The notes beneath the pieces were generated by a model, which saw only the letters and a program-made list of their open reading frames with translations, was not told the origin of the DNA and did not search any database. The position numbers and the translations under genes were made by a program. Below, in pieces: positions 1 through 10,577 of a stretch of DNA of 64,000 bases; position 1 is the first letter of the stretch; every line of letters begins with the position of its first letter. This DNA is from Incurvaria masculella (Eukaryota; Arthropoda; Insecta; Lepidoptera; Incurvariidae): contig OX335659.1 in assembly GCA_946894095.1 (NCBI GenBank), positions 4,099,501-4,163,500 on the forward strand, given 5' to 3'.

Positions 1-80
1 CTTGAAATAAATATAAAAGATAATCTCTTTGACATAAGTGTTGTAAGGGAACTCCTCGATGGAGCTGCGCTCCTAGTACC
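1..80 (+). CDS. ACTMAP: ACTMAP homologue, penultimate exon (partial)
   Basis: This is the 3' part of an exon of the actin maturation protease (C19orf54 family), a cysteine protease that trims the acetylated N-terminus of actin. The frame is open from base 1 and reads a helix-plus-strand segment ending in ...LLDGAALLVP. It stops at CC|gtatcc, a GT donor at 81-82. The exon ends two bases into a codon, and the next exon supplies the third base, giving the family motif (L/I)-x-PYD. The catalytic cysteine lies in exons left of the window. The call rests on remembered family motifs; a homology search was not possible. Confidence 0.72.
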
Positions 81-933
81 GTATCCTTTTTTGAATGTTT
101 ATCAAATATGCCTTATTTGGTTGCAATCAAACAACATTGATCATGTGTCCATCCACAATAATTTTACAGGCTTGTTACTTGATATTTTTTCTTGTTTCAG
201 CAAAAAAACCGAAGGAAAATGTAAATTACCATAAAAAAAAACAGATCATTATTTAATCTAGAAAACTTAAAATTAATTTGGCAATTTAAATGAAGAATTG
301 TTCGTTTTGAAGTTGTCAAATAGCAAAAATATTATTCTTTTAAATAAAAAAATATAGCTGTATTGAGAGTGGGTGAACTAACTTTAATCCGCTGTACTAA
401 ACCGGTTTTTGTATGGTTAGTCCGGTTAGTCTCGTAATAAGTTTTGACAGGTGCTCTCTAAATACGACTGTAAGTGACTTAATGTGTTACCAAATACTAC
501 CTAAATAACTTTCCTCATGCAAACAAAACACGATTAACTTAAACTAATAAAATATAAGATTTAGACATATCAGCTCAGGCTGCCTGTCTAAAATAAATAA
601 ATAAGAATACATAAAATTGTACCTCCTACCCGCTTGACAGCAAAGTTCTGGTGTTGCCATCAAGCAAATAATTTAGTTCCACCTGTCACCATGTCAGACT
701 GTTTTTGCCAAGCTATACATAATCAAACAATGTCAAACGTCCGTTCGATCATAGCAAAGGCCATAGCAAAGCAAATTACATCTTTTAACAAATAATGTTT
801 TTATTCGTTCATCAATATTTTTGATATTTTTCCACCATTGCAAAACGTAGGAAAATAATTGAAAACATTCTCTCACCAGATTGCTCTCCAGAATATCAAA
901 AGTAAACAATGTTGCCCTCGACCAAGTTCTCAG
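81..933 (+). other. Intron of the ACTMAP homologue
   Basis: This 853-bp AT-rich intron has a GT donor at 81-82 and an AG acceptor at 932-933 (ttctcag). Splicing restores a proline codon across the junction. I see no repeat or gene in it. An ORF reading the other way across 733-1365 is antisense noise over the next exon. Confidence 0.7.
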
Positions 934-1255
934 ATATGATTCTGACCGCAACTTCGCGCCATGCCTCCGGCGCGGGCACAAAGCGCACTGGGCGCTCATC
1001 GTGGGCGTCCTCGAGCTGAAAGGGACCGGCGAAGATTCGGCTGTCGACATGGACAACGTGTACGCGCTCGCGCGGCACGGCAAGTCGCGCCACCTCGCCG
1101 CGTGGCGCCTTGCCGAGCTGGGCTCGAGCAACGCCAACCTGCGCGAGTTCCCACCGCAGCGCGAAGGTGATGGACTGCGGTACGTGGTGCCGGAGGGGGG
1201 CGTTGCGGGCGACGCGGGCCTCTGCTCCCGGTACGTGCTCGTGCGGGGGTTGTGA
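934..1255 (+). CDS. ACTMAP: ACTMAP homologue, terminal exon
   Basis: This GC-rich final exon encodes about 106 residues and ends in TGA at 1253-1255. It opens with YDSDRNFAPCLRRGHKAHWA, which matches the conserved block of ACTMAP; the His in GHKAHWA is the expected catalytic histidine of this C39-like peptidase. Further on, ARHGKSRHLAAWRL and a C-terminal YVVPEGGVAGD segment also fit the family. The acceptor is placed at 933 because it gives PYDSD with the upstream exon; an acceptor at 891 would add residues the family lacks. The exon is much richer in G+C than its surroundings, like every exon here. The gene is convergent with the SLC3-like gene. Confidence 0.8.
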
Positions 1256-1352
1256 CGCAAGCTGATTGTGGCTTTACGTACTTCTAGTGGCCATTGTACG
1301 TTTGGGTTGAAGTGCGAGTGCCCGATTATTTCAGGCATATAGACATTGTTAT

Positions 1353-1640
1353 TAGGGTTCCGCACCCAAAGGGTGAAAACGGAACCCTATTACTAAGCCT
1401 CCGCTGTCCTTCCGTCCATCTGTCACAGGGCTGTATCTCATGAACCGTAATAGGTAGGCAGCTGAAATTTTCACAGATTGTGTATTTATTTTGCCACTAT
1501 AAGAACAAACAGGTAAAATAAAAAAATAATAACAATTAAAGGGGGGGGCCATAAAAAAACGAGATATTTTTTGTGTTAAGCCTTGTACGATGGTACGGAA
1601 CCCTTCGTGTGCGAGTCCGACTTATACTTGGCCGGTTTTT
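1353..1640 (-). repeat. GGTTCC-family repeat, copy 1
   Basis: In antisense this copy begins aaccggccaagt, runs through ggttccgtacc and ends cggaaccctaa. The family has at least six loci here: this one, 36063-36514, 38972-39294, 42309-42604, 51392-51693 and an interrupted copy at 58667-58741 plus 62790-62921. The inner GGTTCCGTACC and terminal GGTACGGAACC are inverted with respect to each other and usually bracket a short GGAC tract. The first AATAAA after the ACTMAP stop (1517-1522) lies inside it. Confidence 0.8.
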
Positions 1641-2110
1641 CAATTTAATTCATCATTTAAATTTTTACTATGCCTCATTATTATCTAACAAATGCTAGCC
1701 TTTTTTTATAAACGTGACATTGATTGTAATAACATGGCAAGGAAGAGTGTAACGGCGAGCAGGAAAAATGGTACCAACAATTCAAAAGAAACATACAAGG
1801 GCCGAGGATACAAGGCACTAGGACTAACAACTCTTAGGAAAGAAGGCAACCAGGTGATTTGATAGAAACCAAAAAATCTTAAAGGGACACTATTATTTAC
1901 CAAGCTTACATTCAATGTACGAAAATGTTCCGAAGAATGACTTCGCGGTCACTCATTAAACTAATGGCACAAGTCTAAATCAAACCCCAGGACACACTTT
2001 CCGAGACACCGGGTCGTAAGCACCTGGTGGAAACTAGTGGCTCTCTGAGCTGTAGACCTCGCAATTCGGTCTTTGCATAGCTTGTATATCTTTATGGCTG
2101 TCCACTGAGC
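1641..2110. other. Unassigned intergenic sequence
   Basis: AT-rich intergenic DNA. The part from about 2000 may be a decayed upstream piece of the LINE that follows, but no frame stays open. Confidence 0.5.
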
Positions 2111-2706
2111 GTTGTTGATAAGTTCAAGTATCTGGGACATATTGTAACTGAAAAGTTGCATGATGATCTGGATATTGAACGACAGCGACGTTCACTGGCA
2201 GTCGTGGGGAATATGTTGGCGAGACGGTTTGCTCGGTGCTCACACGAAGTCAAAATTCTGTTGTTTAAGACCTACTGCCAGTCACTGTATACATGTCAGT
2301 TGTGGGCTAACTACACTCAACGAGCGTACAATGCCCTGCGAGTGCAGTACAACAATGTGTTTCGCTATCTGCTTAGACTGCCCAGGTACTGCAGCGCCTC
2401 GGGTATGTTCGCAGAGGCGAGGGTGGACAGTTTTGCTGCTGTTATCCGGAAGCGAGTGGCTGGCTTCCGGCACCGTTTATTCTCAACTGAGAACCAGACT
2501 GCAGTTATTGCTATGGAGGGTGGGGCTGGAAAAATATTCCGATTTTGGTCTCAGCTACATCTTCCATGAAGCGGTGACTGCGGTCGGGTTATTGAAATGT
2601 TATTGTTATTGAAGTGTTTTTTTGTTCTATTGCAAATTTAATATTCTATGTATATGGACTCCTTGTCTGAAATAAAGAATTATTATTATTATTATTATTA
2701 TTATTA
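2111..2706 (+). mobile_element. 5'-truncated non-LTR retrotransposon (RT C-terminal end)
   Basis: The open frame from 2111 to 2569 begins VVDKFKYLGHIVTEK, the post-palm 'KYLG' segment of LINE reverse transcriptases. It continues through CSHEVKILLFKTYCQSLYTC and ALRVQYNNVFRYLLRLPR, typical of the thumb and C-terminal region of jockey/CR1-type elements. About 70 bp after the stop come AATAAAG and an (ATT)n tail at about 2678-2705. There is no palm domain or endonuclease, so this is a dead-on-arrival copy. The clade is not certain. Confidence 0.8.
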
Positions 2707-3105
2707 AAACTGAAAAAAAACTGAATGAACAGATTAAAAACGAACAATGCAGTTTTCGTTTTTATCAAAATCGGCCCCATTACTCCTTTGCGTGGTTTTC
2801 GCTATATAATATAGTTTTGGATCCGGCCATGAAGACACATATGAAAAATGCAGTTTGTATACATAGTTGCAAGTGAGTATAAGCCCCGGTTGCACGAAGA
2901 GACGGCCGAGTTAATCAATGTTAAAACACGTCACTTTTAGTGAACCACATGGAGTTCCTTCCATAGTGTCCATAGAAAGTAACCTGTTTGATCATACTTT
3001 GACGATGATTTTGATTTTTTGTCCTTTCGTGCACTCGGCCCTAAGTCTTGAGGGGGTTTGGCATAGATAAAAAGGAAGGGGATATGCCATCTAGCGCGCT
3101 TACTA
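2707..3105. other. Unassigned intergenic sequence
   Basis: No coding region, and no repeat that recurs in the window, was recognised here. Confidence 0.4.
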
Positions 3106-3390
3106 TGACACCCGCTGTCTCCGATTTTACTACCAAACCAACTTAAACATACATGCCCCATGCAAACATATTCGCAGACGTATTGGAGGGTTTGTGTGGG
3201 GGGAACTGACTGGATGAACGGATTCTTAGAGCACATTCGCTCGCGATGGCGCTGTTTCGACTGTGTAGCATACGACGCGCCGCCGGAATGTCATACAATT
3301 ATATGGTCACTTTGACCATACGACGGAGACGCGATATCGAGCGCATGCCTCTTTTCCTTGCTTCCTCTTCAGTGGGGCATCAATGCAGAT
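3106..3390 (+). repeat. Interspersed repeat shared with 21990-22262
   Basis: Starting near 'cccgctgtctccgattttactaccaa', the sequence matches the reverse complement of 21990-22262. Shared blocks include 'caacttaaac(a/g)tacatgcc', 'gagggtttgtgtg' and 'tttgaccatacg(a/g)(c/t)gg', ending in 'ttctcttcagtggg'. There is no ORF and no terminal repeat that I can see. The family is unknown to me. Confidence 0.65.
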
Positions 3391-3540
3391 GCCCCACTGA
3401 TGCGCCATGGTCGTTTGTTGCTATTTCTTCTGTAACGCCCAAAATAGGAAGTTACTGACTAGAACTGTTTTGGCGAGCACACTAATAGCAGTAATGTCAT
3501 AAAACTAATCATAAAAAGGATAGCATTTGTATGATAATTA

Positions 3541-3690
3541 TGTTTATTGTTTATTGTTTATTCATCATCCATAGACAGTACACTGCACTCGGATTTGTCA
3601 TATTTTATCATTTTATCATTAGCCAGTTCGGCAATCCCAGCGAAGAAGAACTGGCAAGAAACTCCGCTGGTTTTTTTTTCAACGTCTACT
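3541..3690 (-). repeat. LINE 3'-UTR fragment with hairpin
   Basis: On the - strand this has a stem-loop (ccagcggagtttcttgccag ... ctggg type), then a segment containing 'tgcactcgga', then a tail of (AATAAAC)n repeats. The same 3' module occurs at 7860-7960, at 36880-36990 and at the 3' end of the LINE at 58742-62789. These are 3' ends of related CR1/L2-type LINEs. Confidence 0.55.
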
Positions 3691-4335
3691 TAGACTAAGT
3701 TTACAAAAGTATAAAGTATAAACAATTAATATCATATGCAACAGTTCATGAGAAATATCAGTTTATTTGTAAAGACTATGCCCGCCATCTAACATGTTGC
3801 CAATTGGAGCAAGCCAGTCCCCACAAACAGCACCCGTTCACGAGCATCACGTATGAGGCAAATAGTTGCCAATTGTAAATGCACACACTCCCTTAAGAAG
3901 AGCATACCCCACTTGCTTACTGCATAAAAACTGGTCTAGGATGTGGATGATTATGATAAAAAAAAACAACAATATTAATCAAGCGTGTATATGTAAAAAT
4001 ACATTTTTAATTGTGGCTAGTTACAAAAATATTAATGTACACATGTTTCCAGCCTCTTTAGGTTCCTTTGTATTTTGGTTCTAGCTATTTTTATGGTACA
4101 TCTGGAATGGCTACCAAACCCGTATTGTAGGGAAATACTAAACTGTTTACATTATTAGTTCCGTTTCTTAGGTGTAAACCTAAGAACTTATGTGTATTTG
4201 TATTATTATAAGAACGTATTTGTATTATTTAAGTAAAATATAAGTTTGTTATGAAGTTTATTAAAATATCTTATCATTAGTGACTCGAGTAATTTACCCC
4301 ATGATCAGAATTGTGTCTACACACCGTGTAGGGTG
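3691..4335. other. Unassigned intergenic sequence
   Basis: AT-rich DNA. No coding region or repeat recognised. Confidence 0.4.
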
Positions 4336-4717
4336 TATGTATGTTTCCTGAATTTATATCGCTGCTTACAGCCGCATGCCACTACCTAGTGGCATATGAA
4401 GATCGCCTTGACACTCTTGGTCTTACTACATTGGAAAAAAGAATGCAGCGAAGAGACCTAATTGAGACCTACAAAATCCTGACCGAAAACACTACGATGC
4501 ACTAAGTGTTAAATCAATCTACTAATGAGAGACTTCGAGGACACTCCTTAAAACTTAACCGCAATAATACTACTTCAAATCCGAAAGAGTCGTTGACACA
4601 AATTGCCAGAAGAAGTGAGAAGTGCTAACTCAGTGAACAGTTTTAAAAACAAATTGGACAAATATCAAAAACGAGAAACCCATCAGCTTGTAGCTGCTAG
4701 TGTATATAACATTTAAT
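4336..4717 (+). mobile_element. CR1-like LINE 3' end, decayed
   Basis: Broken frames read YEDRLDTLGLTTLEKRMQRR..LIETYKIL and then KLPEEVRSANSVNSFKNKLD, the very C-terminus of CR1-like reverse transcriptases. A family-specific end follows: 'catcagcttgtagctgct' and an (ATAATA)-type tail. Related ends occur at 25715-25763, 31398-31507 with 32102-32175, 33360-33560, 37340-37589 and 54735-54790. Several stops and frameshifts are present. Confidence 0.7.
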
Positions 4718-4721
4718 AACA

Positions 4722-5262
4722 ATGATAATAACTAAGCTCTATTGGGATCGACCAATACAAACCGATAATACAATCAAGTGCAACAAGCCTGATATTGTCT
4801 TGGTCGATCCCAAGTCCAATGAGATCTTCCTCGTAGACATAACAATACCACCTGACGAAAACCTCGACAGGGCCGAAAATGAAAAACTAATGAAATATTT
4901 AGACCTGGCCGAGGAGGTTACCGCCATGTGGCGTGCACGGAAAACCACCATTATGCCAATTGTTATGTCTACGAACTGCGTTGTTACAAAGAATTTGGCC
5001 AAACATTTAGAAAAATTTGATATCGATATTGGGCTCCGTTTCCAGATGCAGACAGTGGTTCTGTTATCGAATACGAGGATGGCTCGGCGGTTTCTGTCTC
5101 TGTAGCTCGGAGCGGCCTTATAGGATTTGTCCTAGGTGGGACCTCCCTAAGGTTAAATCCAGTTTGAGGTTTACATTTTTTATTAAGGCTTGTCTTTGTA
5201 TTTTTGTAGTAAATAATATAAACCTAAATTTGTTAAATAAATATATAATGTAAATAATAATA
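4722..5262 (+). mobile_element. RLE-type LINE C-terminal endonuclease fragment
   Basis: The frame at 4722-5105 reads YWDRPIQTDNTIKCNKPDIV, then a PD...VDIT arrangement (KPDIVLVD..NEIFLVDITIP) and KYLDLAEEV. This fits the restriction-like endonuclease found C-terminal to RT in R2/R4/Dong-type elements, where PD and the downstream D are catalytic. The stop at 5105 is followed by an AT-rich 3' end with AATAAT repeats. RT is missing, so this is a truncated copy. The CR1-like end next to it stops at its 5' side. Confidence 0.7.
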
Positions 5263-6906
5263 ATATGCGACAGCCGAATTGGATTGAATATGAGCAGGCG
5301 ATGCTTACCCACAACAAGCCTTAAGAGTGATTGGTCCAGACATAGAATTGTCTATGTGGACTAACAAGGGCTGATTACATGCAACCAGAGTTACAGAACG
5401 TCCAAGCTTCATGACAATTCGATGACAGCCAATGATAGTGCGCACTTTATACAGTATTGTATCGTACCATTCACAGAGGAGTAAGTAAGCGATTGGGAAC
5501 GATAACGAATAAAGTTGTCAGGGGTTCGATGCATGCAATACGGAACATAGAGAAGTGAAAATGAACTGACAGCATAACTAATCATTTGCATGCTTAGCTT
5601 ACAAAATATTCAGTGCAAGTATATAATAAATAAATACAAAGTAAATAAAGTATAAATGCAAGTAAATAAAGTATATAAAATGCAAGTTCTTTACGTAACC
5701 GTCGGTATTGGGCGAAACAATTATTTAATTAATATTTAGAAATGAACCTTGAATGAGAAACTTTCTTTGGTATTCAATAAAATACAAAATTATTGTAGGC
5801 CTATAAAATTTATTTCTCACCAAAGGGAATGGACATTCAGTACATATATTAGATGCACTCCAAAAAATAAAAGGTATTATCCGGACGATAATCATTTTCA
5901 AAACAGCACCAGCGTCAAGTCATGCGACAACAGTTCTCTTGTTTTTTTTGTTTAGTTTCATTGAAAACCACAGTTTCCAAATTGAAGTTTGCATATGATT
6001 ATAAATGCAACACGTGATATTTCTTATAACATTCCTTAGAATTATTTGCTGGAAGAAGGTGGAATGTGCAAAAAAGTAATAGTATGCATAGGTAGGTACG
6101 CATGTCTGCATGCAGATGCACAAGAGGGCTCCATATGCCTCATCGACGTAGTACCCAGAGACTGATCGCAGAAGGTTAATCCTATGATTTCCTACTTTGC
6201 GTCTTGTGAGTGTTAAACTAATTAGTTGGAACATAAAGTCAAAATAAATTCAATGGGCCGAAAGCTACATCCTGCAAGCCTGAACTTCGAGATTGATGGA
6301 ATGGTACCTATGAAATTTAAACATGCTTGTGTTTATCAAAAAAAGTTTGGTACCGGACACAATCAAACTTACAAACTTATCACTACAAATTATATGTTAA
6401 AAACATAACATTACATATAATATTTGAGGTACTGAGATAGACGAACTATTGTTCTAAGTATAATTATAATGATTTTACCTTTCAGAATCATGTTTTTCAA
6501 GAATTGTCTGACTGACTGACAGTTTATTATTTAAATATATAACTTAAAAAACTAATGGTGATTTTAGTTTTTGAAAATTTAATAATATTATAACTACATG
6601 TAATTACTTGTTTTTGCGTATAATTAATATGGCAACGATTAATGACCTTTTATAACCTTCAATTAAGAACAATTGGTACGCTTTGTATATTTTTATCTTT
6701 GGAGACTTAATAGGTCGAGGATTTCGATTAAATTTAAATTTGAATTAATGCAGTACTCTTCAAACCAAATTGCACATCGACAGTCCCTATGTATACTCCG
6801 TCAACACTTTTAGGTGACTATTTTACATAAATCACCAAGAAATATTATTATTCATCCGTTCAAATAAGATAAAACTAAACAGTGTCAGAACAACGATTTT
6901 TTGAGA
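5263..6906. other. Unassigned 1.6-kb intergenic stretch
   Basis: I see no coding exon, RNA gene or recurrent repeat. All frames are short and have the composition of AT-rich spacer. Confidence 0.5.
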
Positions 6907-7245
6907 TTTTTTTTAATGTAACTGGACATGGATGGCTAATACCGAAATGACCATTAGACATTAGCCTAACACACCATAGGAATTAGGTGCCATGTCAGGA
7001 ACTTCCTTATATTGCTCGGCTACATTGAACTGGATGGAAAACACGGATAATTTTCATTGCCGCTTCGACCATCCTTCATTCAATGCCATGGACATGGAAT
7101 GGTGCCAACCCGGGCCGGATTAACCTTACCACCTTGTAAGTAAGGAAGGGGACCTGCAGTTTTACGTGGAATCCGAACCACAGCCGGCCTCAACGGTTGA
7201 AAATGGTCACCCATCCAGAACCTAACCGCGCTCAGAGGTGCATCA
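6907..7245 (-). repeat. tRNA-headed SINE, copy a
   Basis: Reverse copy of the window's SINE family. It carries the body markers 'tacattgaactggatgg', 'attgccgcttcgacc' and 'ggcatggcacctag'-type segments (in antisense) and an oligo-T at 6907 for the A tail. The tRNA-like head is degraded. Subfamily with 'catgtccagttacat' before the A tail. Confidence 0.75.
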
Positions 7246-7859
7246 ATACTAAAATGTGTGTTTTAATTAATTAATATTTACTTATTAATAAAAAAAGAAA
7301 AGCGTGCATACACAGATATTTGTTGCTTAATTTAATATCAGATATAAAGTCAATCGGATCGGTGGTTTTCCAATATTAGTAACACTACTGTTGTATAGAG
7401 AGAATCTCGAAGAGATTCTCTTCTTGTGGGCCCTTAAAAGTCTCCACCTGAAAATTACGTTTCCATAGATAGCAGAGTATACGTAGTGACGGTCGATATG
7501 TTAAGTAAACATTACTATTAAAATATGTAGATTCTTTACATGTGTGTGTCAAATCACACTTTTATACAGTAAAATGCTTCTAGCATGCATGTTGTACTTT
7601 ACGGAATTGGAAAACTTAGAACAATGACGCACCGGTCTAATGTTGGCACGTCGCTGCTTGAAACGTTGTTACTGGAAAGGTATAAAAAGCACAATTTAAT
7701 TGTAAACACAAATTAACTAAAACAACAACTATTTCATTTAGTGACTCAGGGTGTTTATAAAGCTTGGAGCACATCTTGTGACATGCGACAGTTGTGGCTT
7801 TACAGAAAAAGCCAGGCCTTTGCGCTTATGTGACCTGCTAGTAACTGGAACTACCATTT

Positions 7860-7960
7860 ATTTGTATTTGTATTTTATTCATCATCCATAGACAGCTTGC
7901 TGCACTCGGAATCGTCACATTTCCACATTTAACATCGTTATCATCGATATATATTTGATA
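7860..7960 (-). repeat. LINE 3'-end fragment
   Basis: Contains 'ttcatcatccatagacag' and 'ctgcactcgga', the same 3' module as 3541-3690 and (inverted) 36880-36990. It abuts the left end of the Tigger-like element. Confidence 0.5.
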
Positions 7961-7962
7961 TA

Positions 7963-8737
7963 CAGTCGAAACCGATTATAACAACATCGTTTACAACGAC
8001 CGATCGGTTATTACAGCCAGATTGTAAGGTCCCGCCCGAATCTCTAGTTAACTATTCAGTAAACATACCGCCTATAACAACATCGGATACAGCGACATAT
8101 CGCTTACAACGACAAAGCTTTATCGATATTCTTCGACTATAACGACCAACCGCTTCGCAAAACAAAACAATACAAACGATTTTAAATCTTATTTATAAGT
8201 TTTGAAGGAATATTTAGGCGTATTATTACCTACGCACTTTCTCCCACCTCATCCGAACCTATTCCCGGCCATTTGACCTTGCATATTTTACACCAATTGT
8301 TTAGTGCGCTAAATTACTGCGTGAGTGACAGCTCGATTTATAAGTGTTGGTTTTGATTAGACCGTGCATTATATTATCATGTTGCAAAAAAAGAGGAAAT
8401 TGTTTTCTATTGAAGAAAAATCTCATGTCATATGGAGATTAGAAAATGGCGAGTCGAATAGTGGAATTGTAAAGGAATGTGGAGGTTCGCACTCTACGAT
8501 ATCAAGTACATTTTGTAGTCTAATTATTTCTTAATAAATATTTTTATTTCTTTTCTGACATTTCATTTATTAACAAGTTCACATAAATAACCTATATCTA
8601 TACTAGATAGATACCTATGATTAAATAACTACTATATAACTACTGTACTTATATACTTATATTGCTTATAACAACTATCGGATATAACGTCGGCAACTAT
8701 ACGCTCCCTTCAATGTCGCTATATCAGGTTTTGACTG
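7963..8737 (+). mobile_element. Tigger/pogo-type non-autonomous DNA transposon
   Basis: The left end is CAGTCGAAACCGATTATAAC and the right end inverted is CAGTCAAAACCTGATATAGC; both are flanked by TA (7961-7962 and 8738-8739), the Tc1/mariner target site. Subterminal 'tataacaacatcgg' repeats occur at both ends. CAGT...AACC termini with TA duplication are typical of Tigger/pogo. At 775 bp it is an internally deleted copy that keeps the N-terminal coding start. I infer mobilisation in trans. Confidence 0.82.
8379..8534 (+). pseudogene. Truncated CENP-B/Tigger N-terminal HTH ORF
   Basis: A 51-codon ORF starts MLQKKRKLFSIEEKSHVIWR and continues with RLENGES..GIVKECGGSHSTISS. This is the CENP-B_N/psq helix-turn-helix found at the N-terminus of Tigger transposases (K-x-L-S-x-E-K-x-x-V-I and STIS signatures). 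It stops at TAA 8532-8534 before any DDE domain. Whether the peptide is made is unknown; it could bind the element's ends. Confidence 0.7.
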
Positions 8738-8739
8738 TA

Positions 8740-9647
8740 TATATCAAAATAACAAACATTGAGAAGCGGGTGGACAATGGGTGTGGTTTCTTTCTCGTCT
8801 TACACACAAAAGCTGTACACCATGGTCCTGTTAAGATGCCGGACAGGGCGGTCGGCGTGCCAAGTCGTTGCTGCCGACTGGCGAACTGCCACGTGCGCGG
8901 GTTGCATCGTCGCATCGAATAGCAGCTAGTCGCCTCCTCAGCGGCATAGGCTATGATTTTCAGTCTTTGACCGATGTCTTGTGCTTCGTTAAACATCAGA
9001 TTTCATACAGAAGTCATGGATGTAATTTATATTTTAGTACTGTACTATTATAGAAAGAATATGCACAATTTAATAGTGGTAACGATACCAAGAAATAGCA
9101 AATATACGATATTTAATAACAGAGGCCCTCTGATGCATCTAAATCAAGTTTATGGAATAGTTACGAGTTTTCAATGTAGCCCCCTAATTCCTTAACCAAA
9201 CAGCAGGACTGTTTGGTTTTTACCCTAAATCATAATCAAGTCCAGCATGCTCAAAATGAACGACAGTCAGGCGAGACGTCCGGTCGTTGCAGGTCGGGAC
9301 CTCCGTTTAAGAAGAAGTGCGAAAGAGAGTACTCTTGTACAATTCTCTACAAAGCACTCAGTCGGCGCCCGTTCGGCGGGCCGTCGGCAGGCGCGTCCAG
9401 CGTCTCAACGTACCGAGGCCAAGGAAAACATTGTGAAAACTCTGTAGAGGACTCTGTAGTGTTATACTTTCTAGCAATAGCTATGATAGCAATGGGTTCA
9501 CCACTCATTATGTGTGCATAAAACATCATTAGGCGAAGGTTGCAGATAGTTAACCTCTAGGTACCCTGATATCGAATATCGGCGCTTGGGAGCCAGAAAT
9601 GACACCCACGAGACGATGTTTTTGTATTAATGTGTTCAGGTACAGAC
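8740..9647. other. Intergenic region with two GC-rich islands
   Basis: This lies between the Tigger element and the SLC3-like stop. Islands at about 8820-8990 and 9245-9450 are much richer in G+C than the surroundings and hold short open frames (for example a basic 66-codon frame at 9247-9447). I recognise neither. They could be old transposon coding scraps or unannotated exons. Confidence 0.35.
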
Positions 9648-9816
9648 TTAAGCAACATACCCAACTTTTTCGGGGCCAGTGGGTCTGTAGTTGTTGCTCA
9701 TGATCTCGATGTGCAGGTTCCGCTCGCGGCCCCCCGGCATCATCGCCGTAACGTTCAGGTGGTTGGGCACGACGACCGACCTCACAACCACCACGTAGCC
9801 TTCTTCCCCGAGCACC
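9648..9816 (-). CDS. SLC3-like gene, exon 12 (C-terminus)
   Basis: The last coding exon holds residues 474-528 and the TAA at 9650-9648. The acceptor is ..tgtacag and the first base completes an Arg codon. The text VLGEEGYVVVVRSVVVPNHL is the beta-sandwich start of GH13-like C-terminal domains, where alpha-glucosidases and 4F2hc have a 'xxFLVVLNF' strand. One N-glycosylation sequon (NVT) is present. Confidence 0.82.
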
Positions 9817-10473
9817 CTGTACATGAAATAACGATACCTTTTAAGCACTTTTTACAACGATGAAGGTGCCGATTGACGCCGAGCGTCGGAAGGTAACCCG
9901 AACCTACTGGACCCAGCTAGAACTAAGCTTTCTTACGAATCTCGGCGCTCACTGGTCGGGGTCTGCATGCTGCTGGCGCTCTCCGTGCGCCGACACTCGA
10001 CGCGTGGCACACACACACACTCCTAAATGGCCGGCATTGCCGAAGTCAGAAGCTATGACGCGTAGCACTTACGTCGGACATTTCCATAAAAACACAATCT
10101 TGCCATCTGTGAAGCGAATTTTTACTCTCTGAGCAACTGACAGTTCCGAAATACTAATGACACCATTCAGTTTTGTACAGATGGAAAGGCAGAGGACCTT
10201 TCATTTAGTCTTGGGTAAACTAAACAAATGCATTACACGATTTTGTTTGATAAAACAGAAGCTTGTTTATAGAGGCACTATTATCTGATGTCCGCAGGGG
10301 GTATTAGCAGCCCCTGGGAAAGTTCGAAAACCCATGGGCATAGTCAGGAACCTCTTAGATGTGGGGCCAGCATTCATCTATGTCCACTACATCTTCATAA
10401 AAAAACAGGAGTTTTGGGCCTCTCAGAGTGGCCAGCATAAAAAATTGCTTATATATAGACAAACAAAAAGTAC
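9817..10473 (-). other. SLC3-like intron 11
   Basis: 657-bp intron, GT (from c10473/a10472 on the + strand) to AG. No repeat recognised. Confidence 0.7.
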
Positions 10474-10577
10474 CTTGTGAACACGATCTCATTTTTGAAC
10501 CGATGTAACATGTACTGATACTTTTTATCCTCCAGTTTTCTCCTCAGCCCCAGCGCTCGATCCCACACATCTTTCAC
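10474..10577 (-). CDS. SLC3-like gene, exon 11
   Basis: Residues 439-472 plus two bases of Arg473. The acceptor is ggatattccag| and the donor ACAAG|gtactt. The sequence VWDRALGLRRKLEDKKYQYM corresponds to the GH13 helix before the C-terminal domain ('LxxLRRLxxxRxxxxSLLHG' in 4F2hc). The exon starts on a codon boundary, matching exon 10. Confidence 0.82.

Noticed and set aside
733..1365. A 210-codon open frame on the - strand
   Set aside because: It is antisense to the ACTMAP exon and arises from its high G+C; composition is Arg/Ser/Pro-rich and no motif is present.
9247..9447. A 66-codon basic ORF in a GC-rich island
   Set aside because: No splice context, motif or second exon supports it; kept only as a note in the intergenic entry.
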